64,000 nt of DNA, taken from positions 282,157 to 346,156 of the forward strand of contig CAYMYN010000003.1 of NCBI GenBank assembly GCA_964394665.1, given 5' to 3'. This DNA comes from CAYMYN01 sp964394665. Lineage in GTDB: Bacteria; Planctomycetota; UBA1135; GCA-002686595. Every line of letters starts with the position of its first letter. Within the stretch, counting starts at the first letter, position 1. The notes below the pieces were generated by a model. The model had not been told where the DNA came from. It ran no database searches and was given only the letters and a program-made list of their open reading frames with translations. The translations under genes and the position numbers were made by a program. Below, one piece after another: positions 52,930 through 61,767 of the stretch.

Positions 52930-54456
52930 TCAGCGCTCGCCGGTGCGCCAGCGGGCGAGGGTCGCCGCCGGGACGCCCAAACGGTGGGCGAGGGGCAGGA
53001 GGGTGTGCAGGAGGCTCGTGCGTAGCTTGCCTGCGCTCTGCCAGCGACGGGCCGAGGTGATCGCGTGGGTGCGGGCCAGGCGGACGCGGCCGGTGCGGCG
53101 CAGGCGGCGGACGAGCTCGTAGTCCTCGAGGATCGGCAGGGGCGGGAAGGGGCCGTCGCGCTCGAAGCTCTCGCGGCGCAGGAAGAGCGCCTGATCGCCG
53201 AAGGGCAGGGAGAGCAGCCGCGAGCGCAGGTTCGCGCCCAGCTCGATCGCGCGCAGCCCCGGCTCGACCCGATCGAGCGCGAAACGGAACGCGCCCAGGG
53301 CGACGCGCGGATCGGAGAGCAGGCGCGCGACCTCGTCGAGGTAGCCGTAGGGCAGGCGCGTGTCGGCGTGCAAGAACAGGAGCCAGCGGCCGCGGGCGGC
53401 GGCGGCTCCCGCGTTCTGTTGGCTCGCTCGCCCAGGGGCGGCCTGCAGCACCCGGGCGCCCGCGGCCGTGGCCCGCTCCACGGTGCGGTCCAGACTGCCG
53501 CCGTCGACCACCAGCACCTCCACCGCGGGCGAGGGCCGGGCCGACGCGACGGCTGCTTCGACGTGCTCCTCCTCGTCCAGGGCGGGGATCACGACCGAGA
53601 GCAGCGGCTCCTCGGCGTCGGCGAGCCCGGGCCCGGACCGCGCTCCCGATCCACGCTGCCGCGCCATCAGACGCTCCCATCCCGCGTCGAGGGCTTCGCG
53701 CGCGATCGTCCAGAGGATCTTCGTGCCGGCGCCGAACACGCCGCGCACGGTGCCCGAGATCTTCGAGCGGCCGATGCGGCGTCGATAGCGCACGGGGACC
53801 TCGTGGACGCGCAGGCCCAGGCGCGCCGCCCGCGCCTGCATCTCGACCGTCCAGCCATACCCCAGGTCGGCCATCGCCACGCGGCGCAGGGCGTCGGGCG
53901 CGACGGCCCGGAACGGGCCGAGATCGGTGCAAGGCAGGCCCCAGATCCAACGCAGCAGGCGACTGGAGAGCCCGTTCCCGAAGCGCTGCACGACGGTCAG
54001 CGAGCCCGGCTCCGCGCGCCCCAGGACCCGCGAGCCGATCACGAGGTCGGCCTCGCCGCGCAGGATCGGGGCGAGCAACGCGGGCAACTCGTCCGGATGG
54101 TCGCTGCGATCGGCGTCCAGGAACACGATCGCGTCCACCTCGCCCAGGGCGGCCAGGCCGCGCAGGCACGCGGCGCCGTAGCCGCGACGCGGCTCCGAGA
54201 CGACCGACGCGCCGTGCTCCCTCGCGACCTGCGCCGTGCGGTCCCGCGAGCCGTTGTCGGCGACGACGACCTGCACGAGGTGGAAATCCGGGTGCTCCGC
54301 GCAGGCCGCGTGCAGCTCGCGCAGGACCTCGCCCAGGGCCTGCTCCTCGTCCAGGGCGGGGATCACCACCGCCACCCGCGGGCGATCGGCGGGAGCGACC
54401 CGCCGCTCGGTCGCCGTCCGGGGGGCCTTCAGGGGGGGCGGATCGGTTTCCTGCAT
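52930..54456 (-). CDS. Double GT2 glycosyltransferase fusion (second domain TIGR04283-like)
   Basis: This 508-residue protein joins two family 2 glycosyltransferase domains. The first (about 25-230) starts VAVVIPALDEEQALGEVLRE and has FLDADRSD as the DxD site and SKISGTVRGVFGAGTKILW near its end, as in dolichol-phosphate-mannose-synthase-like enzymes. The second (about 290-500) starts LLSVVIPALDEEEHVEAAVA, with FLHADTRLP as its DxD-type site and FGDQALFLRRESFE; this matches the TIGR04283 transferases found with arsenosugar and radical SAM clusters. Both sites look intact. The start could be 54498. No ars-type partner lies beside it. Confidence 0.75.
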   Translation of the reverse strand: MQETDPPPLKAPRTATERRVAPADRPRVAVVIPALDEEQALGEVLRELHAACAEHPDFHLVQVVVADNGSRDRTAQVAREHGASVVSEPRRGYGAACLRGLAALGEVDAIVFLDADRSDHPDELPALLAPILRGEADLVIGSRVLGRAEPGSLTVVQRFGNGLSSRLLRWIWGLPCTDLGPFRAVAPDALRRVAMADLGYGWTVEMQARAARLGLRVHEVPVRYRRRIGRSKISGTVRGVFGAGTKILWTIAREALDAGWERLMARQRGSGARSGPGLADAEEPLLSVVIPALDEEEHVEAAVASARPSPAVEVLVVDGGSLDRTVERATAAGARVLQAAPGRASQQNAGAAAARGRWLLFLHADTRLPYGYLDEVARLLSDPRVALGAFRFALDRVEPGLRAIELGANLRSRLLSLPFGDQALFLRRESFERDGPFPPLPILEDYELVRRLRRTGRVRLARTHAITSARRWQSAGKLRTSLLHTLLPLAHRLGVPAATLARWRTGER

Positions 54457-54614
54457 GGGCGCGGCCCTCACCGTAGCGCGCCGTCCCCCCTCCGGCATCC
54501 AATCCCAGGGGCCGCGAGTTCCTCCCGATCGCGTGGCAGCCGCGCCGCGGTTCCTGCGCCACGGGGGGCGAGGGGGCCGTCGGCCCCGGGAAACCGAGCC
54601 ACCGGAGAACCGCC

Positions 54615-55388
54615 ATGCGTCGAGTCTTGATCCTGCTGTACGGCAGCGCCGTCTACCTGCTCTTCCTCGTCACCTTCCTCTATGCCATCGGCTTCGTGAT
54701 GGACATCGGGGTGCCCAAGTCGATCGAAGGCGTCCAGTCCACGGGCCTGGGCACCGCGATCGCGATCAACGCCGCGCTGCTGGGGGTCTTCGGCATCCAG
54801 CACAGCATCATGGCGCGCCGGGCGTTCAAGGCGCGCTGGACGCGCATCATCCCCGAGTCGGCGGAGCGCTCCACCTTCGTCTTCCTGACCTGCATCATCC
54901 TGGGCGCGATCTTCACCTACTGGCAACCGATCGACGGCACCATCTGGAAGGTCGAGAACGAGCTCGCCGCGACGGCCCTGCACGCGCTCTCGTGGACCGG
55001 TTGGGGCATGGTGTTGCTCTCGACCTTCCTGATCGACCACTTCGCGCTCTTCGGGCTGCGCCAGGTGATCACCCAGTTCCGCGGCCGGAAGATGCCGCAC
55101 GCGCCCTTCCAGGTGCGCTCCCTGTACCGCGTCGTGCGTCACCCGCTGATGCTGGGCTTCTTCGTCGCCTTCTGGTCGACGCCGCACATGAGCGCCTCGC
55201 GCCTGCTCTTCGCGGGCATCGTGACGGCCTACGTGTTGGTCGCGATCCAGCTCGAGGAGCGCGACCTCGTCGCCGAACACGGTGATTCCTACCGCTCCTA
55301 CCGCCGCGACGTGCCGATGATCCTGCCGCGCCCGATCCGCCCCGTGGCGCCCGCCGTGCGCGCGACGGCGCTCGAGCAGGCCTCCTGA
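54615..55388 (+). CDS. mddA: MddA-like methanethiol S-methyltransferase (NnrU-like membrane protein)
   Basis: The 257-residue polytopic protein has about six membrane spans. The C-terminal block HPLMLGFFVAFWSTPHMSAS and IQLEERDLVAEHGDSYRSYR match MddA, which methylates methanethiol (or H2S) to dimethyl sulphide in several bacteria. The same fold is used by NnrU and isoprenylcysteine methyltransferases, so other substrates are possible. The start ATG 54615 is clean. A strong hairpin at 55416-55445 separates it from a tandem paralogue. Confidence 0.75.
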   Translation: MRRVLILLYGSAVYLLFLVTFLYAIGFVMDIGVPKSIEGVQSTGLGTAIAINAALLGVFGIQHSIMARRAFKARWTRIIPESAERSTFVFLTCIILGAIFTYWQPIDGTIWKVENELAATALHALSWTGWGMVLLSTFLIDHFALFGLRQVITQFRGRKMPHAPFQVRSLYRVVRHPLMLGFFVAFWSTPHMSASRLLFAGIVTAYVLVAIQLEERDLVAEHGDSYRSYRRDVPMILPRPIRPVAPAVRATALEQAS

Positions 55389-55415
55389 TCCGGCGCACGT
55401 CCCAGCGCCCGTTCG

Positions 55416-55445
55416 GACGGCCGCGCCCCCCCGGGCGCGGCCGTC
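55416..55445 (+). terminator. Strong intrinsic terminator after mddA
   Basis: GACGGCCGCGCCC at 55416-55428 and GGGCGCGGCCGTC at 55433-55445 form a perfect 13-bp stem with a 4-base loop, followed by GTTCGTTGAT. It ends the mddA unit and keeps the following paralogue separate. Confidence 0.75.
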
Positions 55446-55531
55446 GTTCGTTGATCGGGCGCCCCCTTCCCCGCGTCCCCGTTGGCAGGACGGACGCCTT
55501 CGCCGCGCCACTCCCAGGGTCACGATCCGCC

Positions 55532-56338
55532 ATGAGTCCCCTGCGTCCAACCCCGACCAACCGCGTCATCGCCCTCTGCCTCGCCGGCGCGGCGCACTTG
55601 CTGTGCCTGGCGACCCTCGCCTACGGAGTGGCCTTCGTGGGCGACCTGGGGCTCGCGCGCTCGGTCTCCCGTGGTCCGGCGGGCGAGCCGGCGCTGGCGC
55701 TCGCGGTCGACCTGGGCCTGCTCCTGTGGGTGGGCGTGCAGCTCGTCTGGAGCGCGCGACCGGGGTTCCGCCGCGCTTGGTCACGCCGCGTGGCGCGGCC
55801 GATGGAGCGCTCGACCCGGGTGCTGCTCGGCCTGGTCCCCGTGTGGGCGCTCTTCGCGCTCTGGCGCCCGCTGCCGACGGCGATCTGGGGCGTGGACGAG
55901 CCCGTCGCGCGCCTCGCGCTCTCGACGCTCTCGTGGACGGGCTGGGGCCTCGTGCTGGCCTCGACCTTCCTCGTCGATCACCTCTCGTTGTGCGGTCTGC
56001 GCCAGGCGCTCGCCCACGCCCGGGGCGAGTGGTTGCCGCGCACCCTGGTCGCCGGGCGGCCGCTCTTGGCCGGCGCGCGCCATCCGCTCACCCTGGGCCT
56101 CTTCCTGGCGACCTGGAGCACGCCCGACATGAGCGCCGGGCGGCTGCTGTTCGCCGCGGGATTGACGGCCTGCGCGCTGATCGCGATCCAACTCGAGGAA
56201 CACGAGCGCAACCACGCGGCGAATCCCGCTCCCACGCCGCGGCGCGCTCCCGCGCCCCGGGCGGCCGCCCGCAATCAGCCGCCGGAGGAGGGGTGGGGCA
56301 CCGACGCTCCGAAGCCCCCGCCGGCGGCGAGGTGGTAG
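55532..56338 (+). CDS. MddA/NnrU-like membrane methyltransferase paralogue
   Basis: The 268-residue product aligns along its length with the previous gene. Shared features are the SWTGWG block with STFLxDHxxLxGLRQ, then RHPLTLGLFLATWSTPDMSA and the tail IAIQLEEHE. The family HPL...TP region is present. The C-terminus after about residue 235 is Pro/Ala-rich and differs. It reads as a diverged tandem duplicate, perhaps with another thiol or lipid substrate. Its last 64 bases overlap the end of the convergent gene at 56275-57165. Confidence 0.65.
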   Translation: MSPLRPTPTNRVIALCLAGAAHLLCLATLAYGVAFVGDLGLARSVSRGPAGEPALALAVDLGLLLWVGVQLVWSARPGFRRAWSRRVARPMERSTRVLLGLVPVWALFALWRPLPTAIWGVDEPVARLALSTLSWTGWGLVLASTFLVDHLSLCGLRQALAHARGEWLPRTLVAGRPLLAGARHPLTLGLFLATWSTPDMSAGRLLFAAGLTACALIAIQLEEHERNHAANPAPTPRRAPAPRAAARNQPPEEGWGTDAPKPPPAARW

Positions 56339-57165
56339 CCGAGCTTGTTGAAGCTCGCGGCGCCGAGCGGGCGTTCGAAGGGCGTCGCCAGTCGGCCCTC
56401 GGGCGTGAGGCGTGTGCCGAGCACCTGAAGCCCCTTGGCCCGGTACTCGAGCAGGTACTCGACCAGGTCCGCCGTCACGGGCCGGCCCTCCGCTCCCAGG
56501 TAGACCAGGCGCGTGACGCCGCGTTCGCGCAGGTAGAGGTGTCCGGGGAGGGCGGATTCCTCGATGTAGTAGCGGTTGTCGAACTCGCCCGGGCGGCCCT
56601 CGCGGGTCCCCAGGCGCTGGTTGTCGCACAACCACGCGACGGGCGCGGGTGCGCGGGGTCGGACGCGTTCGACGGCGAGTTGCGAGGCATAGCGCAACAG
56701 GGCCGCGAGCGTGCTCTCGTTGGCGAGGAGCGCCTTGGGTCGGGGCCAGTTGTTGAACGTGCACACGAGGTCGCAGCCCTGCAGGGCGAGGGCGGCGCCC
56801 AGCGCGGCGCTCTCCGGTCCGGGCAGGTCGACGAACAACAACGTGCGCCCGTCGAGCCACTCCGGCAGTCGCTGGCGCAGCCCGGCCAAGGGCAGCGGAT
56901 CGAGGGGCAGGGGCCCGACCTGCGCGGGCTCGAGGTAGTCGAGCGCCGCGAAGAGCGTCAAGCAGTGGAAGGGCCACCACGGCCCGTCGGGCGCCGGGCC
57001 CCAGACGCGCGCCAACTCGCGGGCGGAGAGGAACTCCTTCCAGCGCAGGCTGCCGAGCGCGTCGGTCGTGCGCGGGTCACCGATCGCGAGCCGCTGGGAC
57101 GTGCGCAGCCAGGGCAGACGAATCCGGCCGAGGGCCGCGAAGAGCTTCGACAGCGGTGACCACAT
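56275..57165 (-). CDS. Unknown protein in the ATP-grasp operon
   Basis: The product has up to 296 residues and no signal peptide or membrane span. Phrases such as VWGPAPDGPWWPFHCLTLFA and LNNESTLAALLRYA-type sequence (here LLANESTLAALLRYASQLAV) do not identify a family. It is the last gene of a minus-strand trio. Its ATG at 57165 lies 89 bases inside the ATP-grasp gene, an unusually long overlap, so the true start may be further downstream. The 3' end overlaps the convergent paralogue gene by 64 bases. Its position suggests it acts on the product of the ATP-grasp enzyme. Confidence 0.55.
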   Translation of the reverse strand: MWSPLSKLFAALGRIRLPWLRTSQRLAIGDPRTTDALGSLRWKEFLSARELARVWGPAPDGPWWPFHCLTLFAALDYLEPAQVGPLPLDPLPLAGLRQRLPEWLDGRTLLFVDLPGPESAALGAALALQGCDLVCTFNNWPRPKALLANESTLAALLRYASQLAVERVRPRAPAPVAWLCDNQRLGTREGRPGEFDNRYYIEESALPGHLYLRERGVTRLVYLGAEGRPVTADLVEYLLEYRAKGLQVLGTRLTPEGRLATPFERPLGAASFNKLGYHLAAGGGFGASVPHPSSGG

Positions 57166-58333
57166 AGTAGGCCTCGTGGGTCGTGAAGCCGATCTCGTCG
57201 GCGCGGGAGTAGTGGCCGGCGAAGCGGCCGTCGATCAGGTACACGCCGAGCACCGGATAGAGCCGGGCGCCGGCGGCGGTCGGGAAGGCGAGGGGCCGGA
57301 AGGCGTGCTGCGCGATCCACTCCTCGGGCCGGCGGCAGGCCTCGGCGAGGCAGCGCTCCCAATCGGCGGCCGGGGTGCGATGGCCGATCACGACCGCGTC
57401 GCCCATGCGGCCGAACATGCGCTTGAGCACCCAATCCTCGCGCTCGGCCAGCAGGCGCGCCGCGGCCCGGGGCTCCAGGAACTCGGTGTGCGGCGTGTGG
57501 CGCCCGAGGAGCTCGCGATCGGCGGCGTCGATCCCCGGCGCCGTGCGCCACCAGGCGAACAGCCCCTTGCTCTGGCGCAGGATGCGGCCGAGCGGATTGA
57601 CGACCGGGATGCGGGCCAGGGCACGGCGCCACGCCCGTCGATTGGCGAGCGCGGCGTACCACTCGGCGGGGAAGAACCGCAGGATCCAATCCACGGGTCG
57701 GCCGGCGAGGCGCGGTCGGCCGAAGGCGCCGCAGGCCAGTTGTTCGGGCGACGCCAGGACCGCCTCGCTGCCGCGCGAGCGCAACAGGTCCGCCAGGAGC
57801 AGGACGTGCTGCAGGTCCTCGGCGTAGCCCGTCGCGTACACGAGCCCGACGCGTTTCCCGGGGGGCATCCCGGCGAGGAAACTCGCGGCGAAGTCGCCGG
57901 CCAGCTCGCCGCGCGCGAGCAGGGGCGCGAACAGCGCGGGGGCGGCGACCGCTTCGTTGAAGCCGCCCGGCGCGTCCTCGTTGAACTCCGGCAACATCCA
58001 GCCCTCGGCCGTGGGCACGAGGTCGTAGCGCGCGAGCTGGAAGGGGCGCTCGACCTCGGCCGCGATCAGCTCGCGCACCGGCGCGGGGATCGCGAGCCGC
58101 TCCCAACACTCCGGCGTCGCCTTGGCCCGCGCGGCCACGCGGCCCAGGGCGCCGTCGAGCGCGAGGCAGGTCTCGACGGCGGCGGTGTGTTCGTCCGCGC
58201 CCAGCACCAGGGCCTCGGGCAACACCCGCAGGCTGCCCGCGAGGTACGCGTCCCACTTGTGGAAGCGGAAGCGCAGCTCGTCGATCAGGCGCCGGAAACC
58301 CGGGCCGTCGATGCCGAGGGGCTCGAAGCGCAT
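57077..58333 (-). CDS. Glutathionylspermidine-synthase-like ATP-grasp protein
   Basis: The 418-residue product matches the circularly permuted ATP-grasp of GspS/YjfC type, which forms amide bonds with small peptides or amines. Supporting phrases are LPEFNEDAPGGFNEAVAAPA (compare NxDTPxxxxEA in GspS), then EDWVLKRMFGRMGDAVVIGH as the ATP-binding segment and VYLIDGRFAGHYSRADEIGF near the end. It follows the DUF350-like membrane gene by two bases, the same neighbour as in the E. coli yjfL-yjfC pair, so the two belong together. The substrate is not known. Confidence 0.75.
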   Translation of the reverse strand: MRFEPLGIDGPGFRRLIDELRFRFHKWDAYLAGSLRVLPEALVLGADEHTAAVETCLALDGALGRVAARAKATPECWERLAIPAPVRELIAAEVERPFQLARYDLVPTAEGWMLPEFNEDAPGGFNEAVAAPALFAPLLARGELAGDFAASFLAGMPPGKRVGLVYATGYAEDLQHVLLLADLLRSRGSEAVLASPEQLACGAFGRPRLAGRPVDWILRFFPAEWYAALANRRAWRRALARIPVVNPLGRILRQSKGLFAWWRTAPGIDAADRELLGRHTPHTEFLEPRAAARLLAEREDWVLKRMFGRMGDAVVIGHRTPAADWERCLAEACRRPEEWIAQHAFRPLAFPTAAGARLYPVLGVYLIDGRFAGHYSRADEIGFTTHEAYYVVTAVEALRGPRPDSSALAAHVPAARDR

Positions 58334-58335
58334 CG

Positions 58336-59178
58336 TCAGCCGCCGGCCACCGGGGTGACGAAGTGGCGCGCGATCAGGGTGTTGAGACCCCAGCAGGTCA
58401 GCGCGAGGCCGAGGAAGAGCGCGTGCTGGAGGAGCTCGCGGGCGCTCATCGGGCCGCGGTCCGTCGGGGCGGGGCCCTCGCCGAAGCGCGCGGAGAGCGC
58501 CTCGTGGCCGAGCAACATCAGGGCGATCGTGCCCATCGAGAGCAGGCCCTCGGCCCAGCCCCAGAAATCACCCGCGACGCCCTGCAGGATCAGCGCGCCC
58601 GTGGACAGGCAGAACACGGCCGCCGTGCGGGCCGCGCTCGGATCGTGCTCGCGCCGCAGCAGTCGGCCCAGGCGTCGGCCGCGCCAGGCATAGAGGGCCG
58701 CCGAGGTGACGAGCAAGGCCCAACCCAGGAGGAAGAAGCCGACCGGGATCCACCAGCCGCCCTCGTCCTCGCTGAGCGGATCGGCCTCGCCCCACAGGCA
58801 CGCGCCGAAGATTGCGCCGGTCGCCGCCGCGAAGGCCGCGCTCACGAGGGCGATCGAAGCGTTGCGGCCCACGAACACGTCGCGGCGCACGCTGAGGCCC
58901 AGGATCAGGGGCCCGGCGAGTTGCCCGAAGAACTTCACCGCGGCGTAGGCGAGCACCAGGTAGAAGGCGACGTACACGCCGCGGATGCTCGGGTCGCCGT
59001 GGAACTCGATCACGTACAGGGTCCAGACGAGGGTCGCCGCGACGACCGCCCGGTGCAGCCCGATGCCCGGGTTCCTCTGCGTGTAGACCGCGTGCAACCG
59101 CGAGGCCGAGAGCGTGACCGCCGAGACGAGCCCGAGGACCAGGCCGAACAACGAGACCATGACTTCGTCTTCGCTCAC
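58336..59178 (-). CDS. DUF350-like polytopic membrane protein
   Basis: The 280-residue product has about seven membrane spans. The segment RRDVFVGRNASIALVSAAFA (about 98-117) resembles the charged-plus-NxAxA pattern of DUF350 proteins, which E. coli YjfL represents. A second DUF350-like half may follow, but it is less clear. It is the first gene of the minus-strand operon, with the ATP-grasp gene two bases downstream. DUF350 proteins associate with GspS-like enzymes in many bacteria, though their role is unknown. Confidence 0.6.
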   Translation of the reverse strand: MSEDEVMVSLFGLVLGLVSAVTLSASRLHAVYTQRNPGIGLHRAVVAATLVWTLYVIEFHGDPSIRGVYVAFYLVLAYAAVKFFGQLAGPLILGLSVRRDVFVGRNASIALVSAAFAAATGAIFGACLWGEADPLSEDEGGWWIPVGFFLLGWALLVTSAALYAWRGRRLGRLLRREHDPSAARTAAVFCLSTGALILQGVAGDFWGWAEGLLSMGTIALMLLGHEALSARFGEGPAPTDRGPMSARELLQHALFLGLALTCWGLNTLIARHFVTPVAGG

Positions 59179-59390
59179 CGCGCTCTCCTTCGCCCCGTCC
59201 GCATCCCAGCCCGAGGGATCCTGGGGCGCGGGAGGCTAGCCCGGGCCAGCAGCCGGGTCCACGCTTGGCGATCCGCGGCGCGCGGTGGCCGTTACGGCCC
59301 GGTTACCGGTCGGGGGTTCGCGCCGGTCGTAGCTTGCCTGGACGCGGATGGGCCGCGTGCGAGCCGGCCGGGAGCCGGCGGAGGCAGACG

Positions 59391-61760
59391 ATGGTGAAGG
59401 CGAGTGGACGGAGAGTGAGTTGGGCCTGGGCGGCCGGCCTGGTCGGCCTGCTGCAGGCCGGGGCGGCGGCTCAGACCCTGACGGTGGAGGCGCGCGCGCA
59501 CCTCGATCTGGGGACGGCGACGCACCTGGTCGTCCCCCAGGCTCGGGGCTTCGCGCTTCGGCCCTACGGGGTCCGGGTGCTCGTCGAGCGCGTCGAAGCG
59601 CGCGTCGAGATCGTCGGTCGCAGCGCCCGCACGACGCTCGAGATCGCCGTCTCCAACCCCTCGAGCACCGCGGCCGAGGCCGTGCTTCTGTTGCCCGTTC
59701 CCCACGGCGCGGCGGTCGACGGCTTCGATTTCGAGGGAGCGGGAGCATCCTCCTCGGCCCGGCTGCTGCCCGCCGACGAGGCCCGCCGCACCTACGACGG
59801 CATCGTCGCGCAGCTCCGCGATCCGGCCCTGCTCGAGTTCGCAGGCCACGGGCTGGTGCGCTCGAGCGTGTTCCCGGTGCCGGCCGGCGGAGTGCAGCGG
59901 GTGCGCATCGCGTACCACTCGTTGCTGGGCGGCGGAGCCGAGCGCATCGACTACCTGTTGCCGCGCAGCGAGTCGCTCGCCGGCCGCGTGCCCTGGAGCA
60001 TCTCGGTCGACGTGCGCGGCGAGGGCCCGATCGCGACCGTGTACTCGCCCAGCCACGCCCTCGACGTCGAGCGCCTGGCCCCCGACCACCTGCGCGTCGC
60101 CGCGGCGAAGGGGCACGCGCTCCAGCCCGGGCCCTTTCGGTTGGCGCTGATCCCCGAGCGGGGTCCGGTGAGCGCCTCGCTCTACGCCTACCCCGACGCG
60201 GCCGCGGGCGGCGGATACCTGTTGCTGGTCGCCGGCCTGCCGGCGCACCTGGCGAGCGCCCGGCCCGAGGTCCGGCGCGAGGTGACGCTGGTGCTCGACC
60301 GTTCGGGCAGCATGAACGGCGGGAAGATCGAGCAGGCGCGCGCCGCGGCGCTCGGCGTCATCGAGGCGCTCGAACCCGACGAACGCTTCCAGATCGTCGA
60401 CTTCGCGGCCGAGGTGGGCGCCTTCGCGCCGACGAGCGTGCCGCGCAGCCCCGAGAACGCGCGCGCCGCCCGCGCCTACCTCGACGACCTGCGTCCACTG
60501 GGTGGCACGAACATCGCCGCGGCCCTCGAGCGCGCGCTCCACCCCGAGCCCGCCGCCGGCTACCTGCCGATCGTGCTCTTCCTCACCGACGGATTGCCGA
60601 CCGTGGGCCTGCGCGGCGAGTCCGAGATCGCGCGCGCCGTCGAGGCCGCCAACGTCCACGCGCGGCGCGTGTTCAGCTTCGGCGTGGGCGCGGACGTGAA
60701 CGTGCCGCTGCTCGATCGCCTCTCGGACACGACGCGCGCCGTCAGCACCTTCGTCGCCCCGGGCGAGGACGTCGAGGAAGCCGTGGCCAGCGTCTTCCAA
60801 CGCCTCTACGGACCCCTGCTGACGCGCGTCGAGCTGCTCCAGGGGCGGGCCGCGGATGGGGTCGGGTCGCGGCGCGTGCTCGACCTCGTCCCGCGCAGCT
60901 TGCCGGACCTGTACCAGGGAGACTCGCTGGTGGTGCTCGCGCGCTACACCGGCGAGGGCCCGTTGCACCTGGATCTGGGCGGCGAGTTGCTCGGCACGGA
61001 GCTGCGCATCCCCCTGCGCTTCGAGCTCGACGCCGAGAGCACGGCCAACGCCTTCGTGCCGCGCCTGTGGGCCACGCGCCAGATTGCCTATCTCGTCGAC
61101 GAAGTGCGCCAGGCGGGCGCCGATCCGGCCCTGGCCGGCGCCGACCCCTTCAGCGACCCGCGCCTGGCCGAGCTGCGCGAGGAGATCCTGCGCCTCTCGA
61201 CGGCCTTCGGCGTGCTGACCGAGCACACCGCCTTCCTGGCCCTCGAGGGCAGCCGCCTCGACGACTGGGGCGGGCTCGTGGCCTCCTGCGGCGTGAGCCT
61301 CGATCAGCGCGCCATCGGCCAACGTTGGGGCGTCGAGGCCCTCGGCCAGGGCCGCAACTTCAACGCGCAGAAGCTCCAGGCCCAGGTCAACTACGACAAC
61401 CGCATGTGGGGCCAAGACCTCGAGCAGGTGGCCTTCGGCGGCGTGCAGCAGATCGCCGACCGGACCTTCTACGCGCGCGGTGGCCGCTGGATCGACGCGC
61501 GCCTGGTGGCCGGCGGCGAAGGGCTCGAGCCGGACCAGGTCGTGACCCTGGGCGACGCGGCGCACCGGGCGCTGGTCGAGAGCCTGCTGGGCGAGGGGCG
61601 CGAGGCCTGCCTCTCGTTGCCGGGCGAGATCCTGTTGCGCCACGGCGGACGCAAGGTGCTCGTGCGCAACGCCGAGCTGGGCGCGGACGGCTCGCCGGAA
61701 GGAGCGGCGGGTGCTCCAATGGAGCCGCAGGCGCAGACCCTGCTCGACACGGACTGCTGA
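59391..61760 (+). CDS. Secreted VIT plus VWA domain protein
   Basis: The 789-residue product has a signal peptide (about 1-27). Residues about 30-170 form a VIT domain: VRVLVERVEARVEIVGRSAR, then LLPVPHGAAVDGFDFEG and AYHSLLGGG. Residues about 295-470 are a VWA domain with the MIDAS motif LVLDRSGSMNGGK and a second Asp block FLTDGLPTVG. A long C-terminal part has no known domain and contains two Cys. GGAGG lies 8 bases before ATG 59391. The stop is 7 bases from the response regulator start, so the three genes form one operon. It may be the ligand-binding partner of the kinase (inference). Confidence 0.75.
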   Translation: MVKASGRRVSWAWAAGLVGLLQAGAAAQTLTVEARAHLDLGTATHLVVPQARGFALRPYGVRVLVERVEARVEIVGRSARTTLEIAVSNPSSTAAEAVLLLPVPHGAAVDGFDFEGAGASSSARLLPADEARRTYDGIVAQLRDPALLEFAGHGLVRSSVFPVPAGGVQRVRIAYHSLLGGGAERIDYLLPRSESLAGRVPWSISVDVRGEGPIATVYSPSHALDVERLAPDHLRVAAAKGHALQPGPFRLALIPERGPVSASLYAYPDAAAGGGYLLLVAGLPAHLASARPEVRREVTLVLDRSGSMNGGKIEQARAAALGVIEALEPDERFQIVDFAAEVGAFAPTSVPRSPENARAARAYLDDLRPLGGTNIAAALERALHPEPAAGYLPIVLFLTDGLPTVGLRGESEIARAVEAANVHARRVFSFGVGADVNVPLLDRLSDTTRAVSTFVAPGEDVEEAVASVFQRLYGPLLTRVELLQGRAADGVGSRRVLDLVPRSLPDLYQGDSLVVLARYTGEGPLHLDLGGELLGTELRIPLRFELDAESTANAFVPRLWATRQIAYLVDEVRQAGADPALAGADPFSDPRLAELREEILRLSTAFGVLTEHTAFLALEGSRLDDWGGLVASCGVSLDQRAIGQRWGVEALGQGRNFNAQKLQAQVNYDNRMWGQDLEQVAFGGVQQIADRTFYARGGRWIDARLVAGGEGLEPDQVVTLGDAAHRALVESLLGEGREACLSLPGEILLRHGGRKVLVRNAELGADGSPEGAAGAPMEPQAQTLLDTDC

Positions 61761-61767
61761 AGGCCGC

